Source: Metridium senile (lineage: Eukaryota; Cnidaria; Anthozoa; Actiniaria; Metridiidae). From it: a DNA stretch of 64,000 nt. The stretch lies in contig OX459103.1 in NCBI GenBank assembly GCA_949775045.1, forward strand, positions 16,297,307-16,361,306, given 5' to 3'. Below are positions 47,092-58,725 of this stretch, in pieces (positions within the stretch are counted from its first letter, which is position 1; each line of letters starts with the position of its first letter). The notes below the pieces were generated by a model, which saw nothing but the letters and a program-made list of their open reading frames with translations, was not told the origin of the DNA and searched no databases. The translations under genes and the position numbers were made by a program.

Positions 47092-47680
47092 CCCAAAGTG
47101 AAGCTGGCTTGAGATTGGTAGCCTGAGATTCACATTGCCTCAGATTCACATTCATTTCAGGGGGGAGGTCAACAAGGTCAGTTTGTAAAAGCTTTATTAC
47201 AACAACACAACTGATAAATGTAAAGTAATTGCAAAGTAGATATGTAGTTATTACTTGGGCTCAATATATTAAATCAATTTAGGGACGATATATAAAACTT
47301 ATTATACAGTACAAACACTAAAAGTGTGCAACATAAATACCACTAAATACTGCTAAATTATGCAAATTATTTTGTTCTCTATTGTTTAATCAACACTATT
47401 TAGTGGTAAATAATACAAAGTATTGCACACTTTTAGTGTTTGTACTCTACACAAAGTTATATTTTACGTACGCTCCAGCCTGACATTCAAAGCTACAGCC
47501 TTAGATTCAAATCTCTAGCCTGACATTCGAAACTCCAGCCTTAGATTCAAAAATAACAGTCTTACATTCAAAAATACAGCCTTATTGATTCAAATCTCTA
47601 GCCTTAGATTCAATATTAACAACAGCCTTAGATTCAAAACGCCAGCCTTAGATTCAAATATTTGTTTTGTCAAAAAACAC
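47092..47680 (-). repeat. Left arm of a 4.8-kb inverted-repeat composite
   Basis: AAGTGAAGCTGGC through GACGATATATAAAACTTATT to ACGTACGCTCCAGCCTGACA is the inverted copy of about 51690-51930. The arm then runs into short tandem units (AGCCTTAGATTCAAA) matching the satellite in the right arm. It is interrupted by a MITE at 47307-47447. Confidence 0.8.
47307..47447. mobile_element. TA-flanked MITE, 141 bp, CAGTACAAACAC ends
   Basis: CAGTACAAACACTAAAAGTG and the near-complement CACTTTTAGTGTTTGTACTC bound the element, with TA at 47305-47306 and 47448-47449. The opposite arm of the composite (51716-51730) has the uninterrupted sequence, confirming insertion. The CAGT start suggests the pogo/Tigger group. 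Confidence 0.8.
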
Positions 47681-48714
47681 GGTAACGGTCCGCGCAGGAC
47701 TGGGTTCTAGTACTTTAAACATCTGCTTGAAACTTGTCAAATTATCCTTGTCATCTCCAGAAACCCTAAAACCTAATTTGTATTAGTTTTACGACTAAAG
47801 ACGTCAAAATTATATTTTATCTGTTCATTTTTACAAAGTTGTAAATTTGTTGTTTTAAGACAAAACAGCGACCATGTCAGGTAGTGAAAATCTGAGCATG
47901 TTTCGAAAGATGTCCCATTTTACCTCCAAAGTTGCATGAAATGACATAATACTCTCTGAAGTTATAGATAAGGATTCAAATTAAGATATTATTTAGATAA
48001 GTTTTCAAAAAAACCGCGAATAAATGATGAAAAACGAGATGCGCGAAATAGATGCGCAGTAGCCAACCTCGTTCCCAGGGCCCTCTCCCTTCGCTTTTCC
48101 GCCCCACCCAAAAGATAGACCAATGGGGCGGCCCTAAAACGCGGAACGGCGGATCGAAAAGGGGAAACGACGGAACGACGGAAAATGACCCATGGTATTA
48201 ATTATCAATTTTTACCCTCGACATTTAGGTACACTCTTTTTTCCGTAAGGAATAATCTCTGATTTTCTAGTGTAAGACAAATAGAGATTACTTAATGGAA
48301 AATGCGTGCGTACGGTTTTTATGCACAAGTTGAGAAGTATCAGAAAACGAACGAGTGAGCGTAGCGAACGAGTGAGTTTTCTGATACGCATCAACGAGTG
48401 CATAAAAATCGTACAAGCATTTTCCATTCTGTAATTTATTTATTTCATAGATACTGAGATTTCAGAAAGCAAAACTTTTAACAATATATAATTGTTGGGC
48501 TACAGGGTGAACATCTCTATTGACAGATATTTTTACTAAAAACAATCAAAAACTTTGCCATTGCATGAAAAAAAGTGTTTTAATATGTATAAACTCAATT
48601 TAATTTCGTTTTATTTAATACATAATTTACAAATTCAAGGCAGAAAGTTTGAAAGTAATACATTGTTGAACATGCATGTTTACCGAAGTACATGCGAAGT
48701 ACATTTAACTTACG
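47681..48714. other. Interior of the composite, non-coding
   Basis: No gene is recognised. A foldback at about 48296-48427 has GGAAAATGC ... GTATCAGAAAAC arms complemented by GTTTTCTGATAC ... GCATTTTCC around a GAACGAGTGAGCGTAGCGAA centre. ATAGATACTGAGATTT (48448) is the inverse of AAATCTCAGTATCTAT near 49355, enclosing the pseudogene below. Confidence 0.5.
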
Positions 48715-49125
48715 AACTTGGGTTTGTTTCCCTTCCCTAGTTTCTTTAGCTGTTTCTGCTTGGAAGTTATTGTTTTTCGTGTTTTTTCAAACACAAGATC
48801 ATTGATAATGCTGTTTGGTTACGGCGTTGATTTAAAATGTCTTTCGAAACTGGACAACATCCCTCGTAGCGACGATGGTTCGTATACTCTTGTCCTTCTT
48901 TGGTTCGCACACACACGAAAAATGCACTGACAAATTCATTCAGCTCGGCAGGAGGAATGTCAGCTATCTCGCCGCGTGTTTCACCTTTATTTTGAAGAAA
49001 CTTGGTCAACAAAGAGACATCTCTTTTCGTCTTTTTCACAGTATTTGGAATTTCTTATTCTTCAATAAACGAATCTACGAAATTGGCGAGTATAGTAACA
49101 CAAATCTGGAGCCTTCTGCAGCCAT
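48715..49125 (-). pseudogene. Crypton-type (DUF3504 tyrosine recombinase) N-terminal fragment, decayed
   Basis: From ATG at 49125 the minus strand gives a MAAEGSRF start, then FVDSFIEE with an in-frame TAA, then DVSLLTKFLQNKGE, IADIPPAELNEFVSAFFVCV and a KEGQEY motif. A frameshift then leads to YEPSSLRGMLSSFERHFK and finally KQKQLKKLGKGNKPK. This order (ELDxFLxxFF, DGxEYEPxSLxxM, KQxxLKxxGxGNxP) is that of Crypton-derived proteins with the tyrosine-recombinase-like domain. The catalytic C-terminal part is missing. At least one stop and one or two frameshifts make it a pseudogene. Confidence 0.65.
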
Positions 49126-49179
49126 TTTCGCTCAAGTCGCAAAGGTGCCAGTTTTAGTTGTTGACAGTGAGTGTTCGTT

Positions 49180-49320
49180 GATCGTGTTTCGTTTCTGATT
49201 GGACGAACGATAATTTTCACTAGTGAAAATACATCGTTCGTCCAACCAGAAAGGCGAACGGTGCTTTTTCACTAGTGAAAGACGTCGTTCGCCTTTCTTA
49301 TTGGCTAAATTCATCGCACG
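49180..49320. repeat. Double hairpin around CACTAGTG
   Basis: GGACGAACGATAATTTTCACTAGTGAAAATACATCGTTCGTCC-type pairing is followed by a second hairpin with GGCGAACGGTGCTTTTTCAC and its complement. Two related palindromes stand side by side. Confidence 0.65.
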
Positions 49321-49373
49321 AACGAAAATTTACTCAATTAGATTTTCGTGTGTAAATCTCAGTATCTATGAGA

Positions 49374-49735
49374 TAAAACACTGTCCAACCAACTTGTGAC
49401 GTAGCTTGGTTTATCAACTCGAACTAGTGTAAGACGAAACACTTGTCAACCAACTTGTGACGTAGCTTGGTTTATCAACTCGAACTTGTGTAAGACAAAA
49501 CACTTGTCAACCAACTTGTGACGTAGCTTGGTTTATCAACTCGAACTAGTGTAAGACGAAACACTTTTCAACCAACTTGTGACGTAGCTTGGTTTATCAA
49601 CTCGAACTTGTGTAAGACAAAACACTTTCAACCAACTTGTGACGTAGCTTGGTTTACCAACTCGATCTAGTGTAAGACAAAACACTTTCCAACCAACTTG
49701 TGACTTAGCTTGGTTTATCAACTCGAATTTTTAGG
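49374..49735 (+). repeat. Tandem repeat, 61-bp unit, six copies
   Basis: The unit contains CAACCAACTTGTGACGTAGC and TTTATCAACTCGAACT, with minor variation between copies (one short copy). Confidence 0.9.
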
Positions 49736-50879
49736 TTTTGGAAAATGGAAAATATGTTTTCGTTAGCCTGCCAACTGGCTCAGTCAAGCCAACAGACACT
49801 ACTTAGCGCTCGACACCTCTCCTGCGAAGCTTTTGCTACTTTTACTAAAATCTTCAATAAACTCAAACAACACTTCTAGTTATATTTATAAAAAAAATAA
49901 TGCTTTCATAGAGCACATTAACGACGAAAATGAGACATTTAATTTGAAAATTAGACGAGGCTTACCTGGAAGTTGAAGTTTGGTTGTAATGTGCGATCGT
50001 AAAATCAGTTGAACTAAACTGATCGGCATCAAAAGTTGCACTGATTGGCGCATGCACTTGCTATCTAATGGGTTCTCTCACCATGGTAATGAGGTAGAAT
50101 TAGATTCACAAGAGTCATTGAATGTAAACAATCCCGTAGCCAGCGTAAACAGACCCTACTTAGCATCGACACTTCTCCCGCGAAGAAGGTCTGCGCGCCG
50201 AGATCAGAAATCCCATTCTGTTGACGTTTTATATTGACACCTTATTTGCATATATCACGCCATACACTAACTAGTTAGCAGCAGCAACGCCGATAAACAT
50301 GATAAACTAGGAATGGCGATGCCGTTCGTAAAGCTTCTTCTATATTCTCGATTAATTCACTCACTGAAAACCAGTTGAATGCTTTATTTACGTTTTGTAA
50401 TGGAAAAGATGTATTCGTTAGCCTGACAACCGGCTCAGACAAGTCAACAGGCCAGGCTCGACACGTCTCCCGCGAAGCTTTCGCTACTTTTTCTAAAATC
50501 TTCAATAAACTCAATCAATCAGTGACAAACATACTTCAAATAACTAAATTATAGATGATATTAGAATATTATAAAATATTCAACAACTGAATATTTTTAT
50601 TGCTTTAGAGTTTGTGAATAATCATAAAAAATATCACAGTAAATTTTTATCAAAATAACTAAAAAGCTACTAGTTGAATAACATGCACATTTTGTGAAAT
50701 TTACAGCATGAAGACTATAATTGTGTTATTCAACTTATTTGAAGCTGTAATGTTTAATACAGTTTTAATACGTTTTCCTGAGAAGAATATCGTTATTTCT
50801 TTTGATAGTTTATTTCTTACATGGAATTACTATTTATCAATTTTTACCCTCGACTTTTTACCTTCGACCCTCGACTTTT
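49736..50879. other. Interior of the composite, non-coding
   Basis: No gene is recognised. Two copies of a CGAAGCTTT(T/C)GCTAC ... TCTTCAATAAACTCAA block lie at about 49826-49880 and 50472-50517, related to 47030-47085. The former two each follow a GTTAGCCTG(C/A)CAAC segment. Confidence 0.5.
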
Positions 50880-51930
50880 AGGTACACTCGAGTTTCGAAT
50901 GTCAGGCTGTTGTAATTTTTAATCTAAGGCTGTTATTTTTGAATCTAAGGCCGTAGATATTTGAATCTAAGGCTGGAGTTTTGAATCTCAAAGGCCGTAG
51001 ATATTTGAATCTAATGCTGGAGTTTTGAATCTAAGGCCGTAGATATTTGAATCTAAGGCTGGAGTTTCGAATGTCAGGCCGTAGATATTTGAATCTAAGG
51101 CTGTTATTTTTGAATCTAAGGCCGTAGATATTTGAATCTAAGGCTGGAGTTTTGAATCTAAGGCCGTAGATATTTGAATCTAAGGCTGGAGTTTCGAATG
51201 TCAGGCCGTAGATATTTGAATCTAAGGCTGTTATTTTTGAATCTAAGGCCGTAGATATTTGAATCTAAGGCTGGAGTTTTGAATCTCAAAGGCCGTAGAT
51301 ATTTGAATCTAAGGCTGGAGTTTCGAATGTCAGGCCGTAGATATTTGAATTTATGGCTGTTATTTTTGAATCTAAGGCCGTAGATATTTGAATCTAAGGC
51401 TGGAGTTTCGAATGTCAGGCCGTAGATATTTGAATCTAAGGCTGTTATTTTCGAATCTAAGGCCGTAGATATTTGAATCTAAGGCTGGAGTTTTGAATCT
51501 AAGGCCGTAGATATTTGAATCTAAGGCTGGAGTTTTGAATCTAAGGCTGTTGTTAATGTTGAATCTAAGGCTAGAGATTTGAATCAATAAGGCTGTATTT
51601 TTGAATCTAAGACTGTTATTTTTGAATCTAAGGCTGGAGTTTCGAATGCCAGGCTAGAGATTTGAATCTAAGGCTGTAGCTTTGAATGTCAGGCTGGAGC
51701 GTACGTAAAATATAACTTTGTGTATAATAAGTTTTATATATCGTCCCTAAATTGATTTAATATATTGAACCCAAGTAACTGATTTGCAATTACTTTAAAT
51801 TTATCAGTTGTGTTGTTGTAATAAAGCTTTTAAAACTGACCTTGTTGACCTCCCCCCGGAAATGAAAGTGAATCTGAGGCAATGTGAATCTCAGGCTACC
51901 AATCTCAGGCCAGCTTCACTTTGGCTGGGA
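50880..51930 (+). repeat. Right arm of the composite with a GAATCTAAGGC satellite
   Basis: About 50895-51700 is an array of roughly 20-22-bp units (GAATCTAAGGCCGTAGATAT, GAATCTAAGGCTGGAGTTTT, GAATCTAAGGCTGTTATTTT) forming higher-order sets. 51690-51930 is the inverted copy of the left arm. The reverse frame reads as LRFKTPALDSNIYG-type repeats but has no other sign of coding. Confidence 0.85.
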
Positions 51931-52124
51931 TCATTTGCGGGACGGTTCTGGGTTCATTTGCGGGCCTGGGATCATTTGCAGGCCTGTACATCACCATTTA
52001 GGACCATTTAGCAAACTTTATCACGATATTACTGAAAGAAGCTTCTTTAAGACTAATTAAAATGTGCAAAAATATCGTTATTGTTTAGTACTCCCTTACT
52101 TACCGATCTTTTCGTAGCAAAGTT

Positions 52125-52828
52125 TTGCAAGGCGTGTTGTTTATCGATAGAGCACAAAGTCGAAGTGATAGCTTTGTGTGCAAAATCTTGAAAAGGGGCG
52201 TTCTGAAGTGTATGACGCTTCTTATTAAAAGTGGCGTAACAAAAGCTCCATCAAAGTCATTCGAATTTCGAAGTTATAAATCTTACAACAATGATGCTTT
52301 TAAATATGGAGGTGAAACCAGGATTGTACACAGTAGAATATTATATAGATATTTATGTTTGTTCTTCACTACTGTTAAAGACCTTAATGCTAAAGGTCGA
52401 AAGCTCAACTTTAAAAATAAAAGCCAGAGAACATCAAAATTCTACAATGATGCTTTTGTTAATGACTTAAAACAAGTTCCATGGTCCATTGTAGACAGTG
52501 TTAGTGAAATGGATGATTGTGTATTCCTTTGGGAACGTCTCTTCTCGGGCGTAGCAGATTTGCATGCTCCAATTAAATTCAAGTGTGTAAAAGATTCAGA
52601 AACCCATGGATTAATCAAGACTTGATCGATTTACGAAAGGATCGAGACTATCATCATAAAAAGGCTATTAATGGAAATAATAAGTATCACTGGAGCATGT
52701 ATCGTAAATTACGTAATAAAGCAAATTCTCATGGACGCAAATTAAAGTCCGATTATTATTGTCAATTAATCAACGAAGCAAAGAATGATAGCCATCGCAC
52801 AGAATGGCTATTGTTCTATGGACGCTTA
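52125..52828 (+). pseudogene. Internal fragment of a LINE ORF2 (between endonuclease and reverse transcriptase)
   Basis: The sequence gives FEFRSYKSYN, then FVNDLKQVPWSIVDS, CVFLWERLFSGVADLHAPIK, and after a frameshift near 52600 PWINQDLIDLRKDRD, YRKLRNKANSHGRKLKSDYY. This is the linker segment of CR1/L2-type ORF2 proteins. Neither flanking catalytic domain is present, and a MITE interrupts the 3' end at 52829. Confidence 0.65.
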
Positions 52829-53025
52829 GACCCCGTCTACACGAATTCGATCCGGAAGAAACCGCAGAGAAATATTTGCGTCCACACGAATCCGCGTATC
52901 CGAAGGATTCAAGTAAAAGTATGCGGTTTTGGTGACCGGATTCACTGGATTGGTGTGGACGATAGGCCGATTCGCATCAAAAAGTATGCAGTTTCAAAAG
53001 TATCCGGATCCGTGTAGACGGGGTC
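52829..53025. mobile_element. Harbinger-like MITE, 197 bp, TTA duplication
   Basis: GACCCCGTCTACACG and CGTGTAGACGGGGTC form perfect inverted ends, flanked by TTA at 52826-52828 and 53026-53028. A 3-bp TWA duplication is typical of PIF/Harbinger. Subterminal GGATCCG/CGGATTC motifs recur inside. It sits in the LINE fragment. Confidence 0.8.
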
Positions 53026-53028
53026 TTA

Positions 53029-56000
53029 AATTGGCAAAATAGTCATACATATGAATTAAGTAGTGTCTTAGATATCTCTGATTGGTTGGTTATTGCATCT
53101 CATGGGAATACGTCTTCTATCTAATCTCGAGCACAAGTTAGCCGAATTCAATGCATTATTGCCCTTTTGTTCTTTTAATCCTTTCTTTTGTTTGATGAAA
53201 AGTTTAACCACAATATTAGCGATCGAATTTTGCCAGCATGGCCTGAATAAATAATAATTCCTCGTCAAAATATTTTTATATGTAAGAGATAAATACCGAG
53301 ATCGGAGGCAATAAGCCGTATAAAGCCCGAGGGGCTGATTTATCTGACTTATTACATGATTTACAGAGGTTTTCACACAACTTCATGTCCCAAAGGGCAT
53401 CATCAAGCTGATTATTTTTTTAGTTTTCCATTAGAATACAATCCAAACAATGGGCTTTTAGTTTTGTTGTACACTACAATACTAATGAACTTTAACGAAC
53501 AAATGAATACGTTTTCTTCTCACCAACTGACATCGATCGGACAGTTAGCATAAAGTGTTAGGGTCAGGATTTGTAAGCAAAGGGTTCGATCCTCGAAAGG
53601 TCACTCTATCAGATGATTTTTTATCCGTTAATTGTTCGCAACTAGAACATTTCTAAGTTTAACGTTACATATGAAGTTGAAAAAGAACGGAAATGACAAG
53701 GATAATATAGGGATTAGGTCATTGGTATTCAAGGGCAATATACATTAGTATTCGAGGGTAATATATAGATATTGCCCTCAAATTAGTATTCAAGGGCAAT
53801 ATATAGATATTGCCCTCAAATGGGGGTAATAAGCGATATAAAGCCCTACAAATAACAATGAAAACCGATGTAATCATGTAATAATAGTTGTTATTGTTGG
53901 ACTACGGGATCATCGCAGCACTGAAAACGCACCTTTAATTCTTTCTTTGTCAACTTCTTTTATTTCAAACTTCTTCTTTTTGCTTCTAACTTCGACTGAC
54001 TACAATTCTTATTACATCGAACTTATATGTGTGAGACATAACCCAAACAGAACTCCCAACGTGCCGTAAGGTTAATGTAAACATTTGCCAATTAAGGGAA
54101 TGGTTCGTTCTGAGGGGAATTCCCTACTCAGAACGACCTTGGTTCTTTGTACGTCATGTTACTCACTTGACTATAGGTGTAAATAAAACTCTAATTCATG
54201 AACTGCGTCATTACTTAAAACTAAGTCAATTCTTTACAAAATTAAGACAAGAACAAAACTAAGTCTTACAATGACTTATTCAAAACGTTTCTAACGATTC
54301 CGAACTTGAAACTAAAAGAATTATCTTGAATAACAAAATGCGAGTAACCCAAAACGATTACTACTTGTCTATGCTTGTAGCAATTACTAGACATAATTAT
54401 ATAAATTGATAAATCAATAATTAATACTTAAAAGGTAGGGAGTTGTAGTCTAACATTATTCACCCCAAAAAGCCGTTTGTTACAGAAAATAAAGTATAAC
54501 CACAGTGTTTTATGCCAAACTCGTGTTTGACCGTTAAGCATAGCCACGCTGTGTAGTAACAGTAACACATCGAAAACAACTAAACAGAACTAAATGTTCG
54601 ACCTTAAAATGAAAACTGACCTTAGTAAGTCAAAGTTATCGAACTAAGTAACCAAAACCAGTGAATATGATCAAGTATAACCACAGTGTTTTATGTCAAA
54701 CTCGTGTTTGACCGTTAGCTCAGCATAGCGACGCTGTGTAGTAACAGTAAACAAATCGAAAACAACTAAACAGAACTAAATGTTCGAACATAAAGTGAAA
54801 AAGTTAACTTTATTCAATCAAATTTATTGAACTAAGTAACCAACACCAGTGGCTATTTAACCAATTACAATATATGACTTAGCTTAAAGCAAAATAGGAT
54901 GTAAAATACAGTCACGAGTCAAAGTCAAATTGCAATAGTCACAAACAACAAGCGAAACTACCCTGCTGATCAAAATCTCTACTTTAGTCTCTGAAAAAAA
55001 CCTGACCTTTCAAAGACTGAATAATTGAAAAAGTAACTAAATAACGTACATAATTAAAGGTTTATTAATTAAAGCCAAACGGGCTGAAAATATGCTAATG
55101 ATCACAAAACCTGTGACAAGTGATCTTTTAGTGAAAACTAACGATGCCTTCACTACAATAATCTCAACGTTTGTTTGTCAATTCATTTAGTTAGACGGAC
55201 AGCGTGGCAGAATCGTTGGTCCACAGGAAGTTTGTCAAAAGTAGAAAACAAACGTCATTCCGAATAGATATATACTGACTATTTCAGTAGCTGCGGATGA
55301 ATAACACCAGTTGTTAGTCAAAGTCTGCTATATTTCAACTTCGCCTTAAGCAGAGTTAAGTTTAAGTCATCTTCATGCTAAGAATGAAGAAAGTAAAAGC
55401 TATATGGGAAAATAAACGATTAGAGAATGATTAGTAAAAACATAGTTTACTATGGTTAAACGGGTTGAATTGATCACAGCCTATGATTTTATTTGGTTTC
55501 GAACGTATACTTGGCTTTGTCGTTTCTCAATGAGTTTCTCTTTGTTTTTAAAGACAAAAGAGTTATTAGAGCCGGCATTATAATCACAGAAAACAAAAGA
55601 CCAGTTTAATTGGATGACGCTCTGGGAATTCAGTATTCGACGACTTAGTACGGCTCATTTGCAAAAATAATAGTATATATATATATAGTATATCAAACAC
55701 CGACGCAGCCTATACTAGTTCCAGTACTCGCTAGTTTCCATTTAGATATAGCTAGATTTGGTAGTTCCCTCTATTAACTTAATAATGATTTGATCGATCA
55801 TATTTTAATCGTTCTAAAGTGTTTTGGTTTGATAACTGTCAACCGGTATCTTACTTGTTTCTTTTCTTTTTCCTTTTCATTGTTGGCTGTGTTTGCGGTG
55901 TAAACAAACAACAATATTCATAGCAGTCGATAAAACCGAACAAACAAATTGAAGACCCGGGCCAACTGAACACGCGTGCGATTCACCGGGTTATTTCATA

Positions 56001-56038
56001 CGGCCGATTAAATGGCAACACCATTTAAATCTGTACTT
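53029..56038. other. Gene-free AT-rich region
   Basis: No gene is recognised. 53733-53825 has two direct copies of a palindrome AGGGCAATATATAGATATTGCCCT-like unit. 54492-54850 holds a tandem duplication with a period of about 181 bp (AAGTATAACCACAGTGTTTT ... CTAAATGTTCGA). A GGTTCGATCCTCG box B-like sequence at 53581-53595 may be a SINE remnant. Confidence 0.6.
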
Positions 56039-56199
56039 TCCCATTTAAATCTGTACTTATGCAAATTTTGTTGATGTGTGCTGAACACACAGATCAACCA
56101 ATCAGAGAAGTTCACTTCAGAAATAATATACTCTGATTGGTTGATCTGTGTGTTTAGCACACATCAACACAATTTGCATAAGTACAGATTTAAATGGGA
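56039..56199. mobile_element. Foldback element, 161 bp
   Basis: TCCCATTTAAATCTGTACTT and the complement AAGTACAGATTTAAATGGGA end a near-perfect palindrome. Inner arms TGATGTGTGCTGAACACACA and complement pair through CAACCAATCAGAG. A single extra T in the left arm is one of the few mismatches. Confidence 0.8.
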
Positions 56200-56429
56200 A
56201 CCTGTTTTAGGAATAAAATAATTTACAAAAGTGGTAAGCCCAAAGTACTAGTTCACAAAGAAATTGAACTTTTTAAAAATCTCAGGGTGTCATTTCATAA
56301 CTACCTAACTAGTAATGTTAGAATTGTTGTTCAGTTGCTGTTATTTATGAATAAACATAAGTTGACATTGAGTATAAAATTGTTGTTTTTGTTGTTTTGC
56401 AGTAAATTATATATTGTGGGCAATGAATA

Positions 56430-56990
56430 AAAATTCTGGGATTTTATTGGGAAAATTAATTTACAATTCTGGGATTATTTTGGGACAGTTAATTCACAAT
56501 TCTGGGATTATTTTGGGACAATTAATTCACAATTCCGGGATTATTTTGGGACAATTAATTCACAATTCTGGGATTTGATTGGGACAAGTAATTCACAATT
56601 CTGGGATTTGATTGGGAAAATTAATTCACAATTCTGGGATTTGATTGGGAAAATTAATTCACAATTTTGGGATTATTTTGGGACAATTAATTCACAATTC
56701 CGGGATTATTTTGGGACAATTAATTCACAATTCTGGGATTTGATTGTGACAATTAATGCACAATTCTGGGATTTAATTGGAACAATTAATTCACAATACT
56801 GGGATTATTTTGGGACAATTAATTCACAATTCCGGGATTATTTTGGGACAATTTATTCACAATTCTGGGATTTGATTGGGACAATTAATTCACAATTCTG
56901 GGATTATTTTGGGACAATTAATTCACAATTCCAGGATTATTTTGGGACAATTAATTCACAATTCTGGGATTATTTTGGGATTTCGTTGTC
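56430..56990 (+). repeat. 33-bp minisatellite, about 17 copies
   Basis: The unit is GGGACAATTAATTCACAATT followed by CTGGGATTATTTT or CTGGGATTTGATT. As 33 is a multiple of three, one frame stays open for 179 codons (FWDLIGTINSQ / FWDYFGTINSQ repeats). I see no promoter, homology or codon signal supporting a gene. Confidence 0.9.
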
Positions 56991-57104
56991 CCAAAACTGG
57001 GAGTGGTATCATTTTCCCAAACTGGGAAAAACACAAAGGAAACTCAAAAATGTCCCTATAAATCCCGAAATTCACATTATGGGAAAATGCAAAACTTTCC
57101 TGTT

Positions 57105-57550
57105 GGTCATATAACATAAACAAGTACAAGCAAAATGTACTACTGCAATAGCTTGTTATAGTCATATAACATAAACACATACAACCAAAATATACTACTG
57201 CAATAGCTTGTTATGGTCATATAACATAAACACATACAACCAAGACATACCACTGCAATAGCTTGTTATGGCCATATAACTTAACATAAACAAGTACAAC
57301 CAAACTATACTACTGCAATAGCTTGTTATGGTCATATAACATAAACAAGTACAACCAAAATATACTACTGCAATAGCTTGTTATAGTCATATAACATAAA
57401 CACATACAACCAAGATATACCACTGCAATAGTTTGTTATGGTCATATAACATAAACACATACAACCAAAATATACCACTGCAATAGTTTGTTATGGTCAT
57501 ATAACATAAACACGTACAACCAAAATATACCTCTACAATAGTTTGTGTTA
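57105..57550 (+). repeat. Second 55-bp satellite array, about 8 copies
   Basis: Same monomer as at 45947-46482 (GGTCATATAACATAAACA, TACAACCAAAATATACTACTGC). It follows the 33-bp minisatellite after about 110 bp. One unit has a small insertion (ACTTAACATAAAC near 57280). Confidence 0.9.
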
Positions 57551-57639
57551 TATGACTCGTATTGTTATTTCTATAAGAATTAATTGTAGCTTTTTATCAA
57601 TTTTTGGTCAGTCTTACCTCATATAGCATATATGTAGAC

Positions 57640-58372
57640 TCGTAAACATGCATTCGAAAGAATTATCCTAGTGAATATTCGTATCCCATTGCAGTAATTG
57701 TGTACCGGGTTGTGTAGCGATCGACGTGGTTGTGAAATCCGTTGTGTCCTAAACAAAACAACTTTATGAGCGTTTGATAATATCCACACGCACAATTTAG
57801 GCAATATTGACTTTTTAAGCTTTTTAGATGACTTATATTCGAAAAACTAAGCTTGTTGTTAGTTGTTAAATGGCTAAAAACACGAAGAAATCCACTCATT
57901 ATCAAGAGTTACTTCGCTTCGTAATAACGACACACGGAGAAATGGTATCCTATATCATTCCATATTTGGATCAAACGGCTTGTGAACTCATTACACTGAT
58001 TGGTTGGGAGATGTTATTTGAATGTTTTGGCGCCCAAAAATTGGCTCTGTCCAAATATGGAATGTAAACAGACACCGTTTCACCATCCATGTAGCGTTGT
58101 CAGTACGTCGAAGCGTTTAAGCGGACTTTTTTCGTGTTATTTAGCCATTGAGGAATGACTACAAGCGTAGATTTTTAAATATTGGATATTTAAAATGCTT
58201 AAAAATTCAATGTTGCTTAAATTTTGCGTGTGGATATCATCAAATGCTCATAAAATTGTTTGTAACTGATTTCACAACAACGTCCTTACTTCAATGGGAT
58301 ACGAATATTCACAAGGATAAATGTTATGAAATACATGTTTACGAGTCTTTAATCAGGTAAGAATGTTTATAA
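57640..58372. mobile_element. Foldback element, about 730 bp
   Basis: The arms (about 57640-57880 and 58140-58350) are inverted, diverged copies: GTGAATATTCGTATCCCATT / AATGGGATACGAATATTCAC, TGTGAAATC / GATTTCACA, GATAATATCCACACGCA / TGCGTGTGGATATCATC. The centre of about 260 bp is unique and non-coding. Confidence 0.7.
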
Positions 58373-58517
58373 GAATTGTATTGAGGGATTCACAGTGAAA
58401 CTGTAGAGCTGATTTTTCTATATTTTATAACCTGAAATGATGAACTAAAAAGCACCATTAACACTGTCATATTATTATGCAGTCAACAAATTATGTAAAT
58501 GTTTATATTAAGAGTAA

Positions 58518-58725
58518 GATACAGCAAACCCCGTATATAAGAAACACTCTTTTAATTATCATGATGTTAGGTTTGGTATAATTATAAAGTACAAGCTCAA
58601 TGTCCTCAATGTTTGAATCTGTTATCATTTTCACATAACCAGCTTTCACTTTGGTCTTGACTTGAAGCTTCTTGCTAAAGCCTGGACAGCAATCTTTTTA
58701 AACCTCAATGTAGATGTTTACTGTA
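58518..58725. mobile_element. Possible pogo-like MITE
   Basis: TACAGCAAACCCCGTATATA at the left resembles the terminus at 46585 (TACAGTAAAAACCCGCATAT). TAGATGTTTACTGTA at the right is a plausible inverted end with TA flanks. The TIR match is short. Confidence 0.35.

Noticed and set aside
51372..51587. Reverse-frame LRFKTPALDSNIYG repeat protein
   Set aside because: It arises from the GAATCTAAGGC satellite; the frame is broken across other parts of the array.
53555..53610. Possible tRNA gene around GGTTCGATCCTCG
   Set aside because: The T-arm-like motif is present but acceptor and anticodon stems do not form; at most a SINE remnant.
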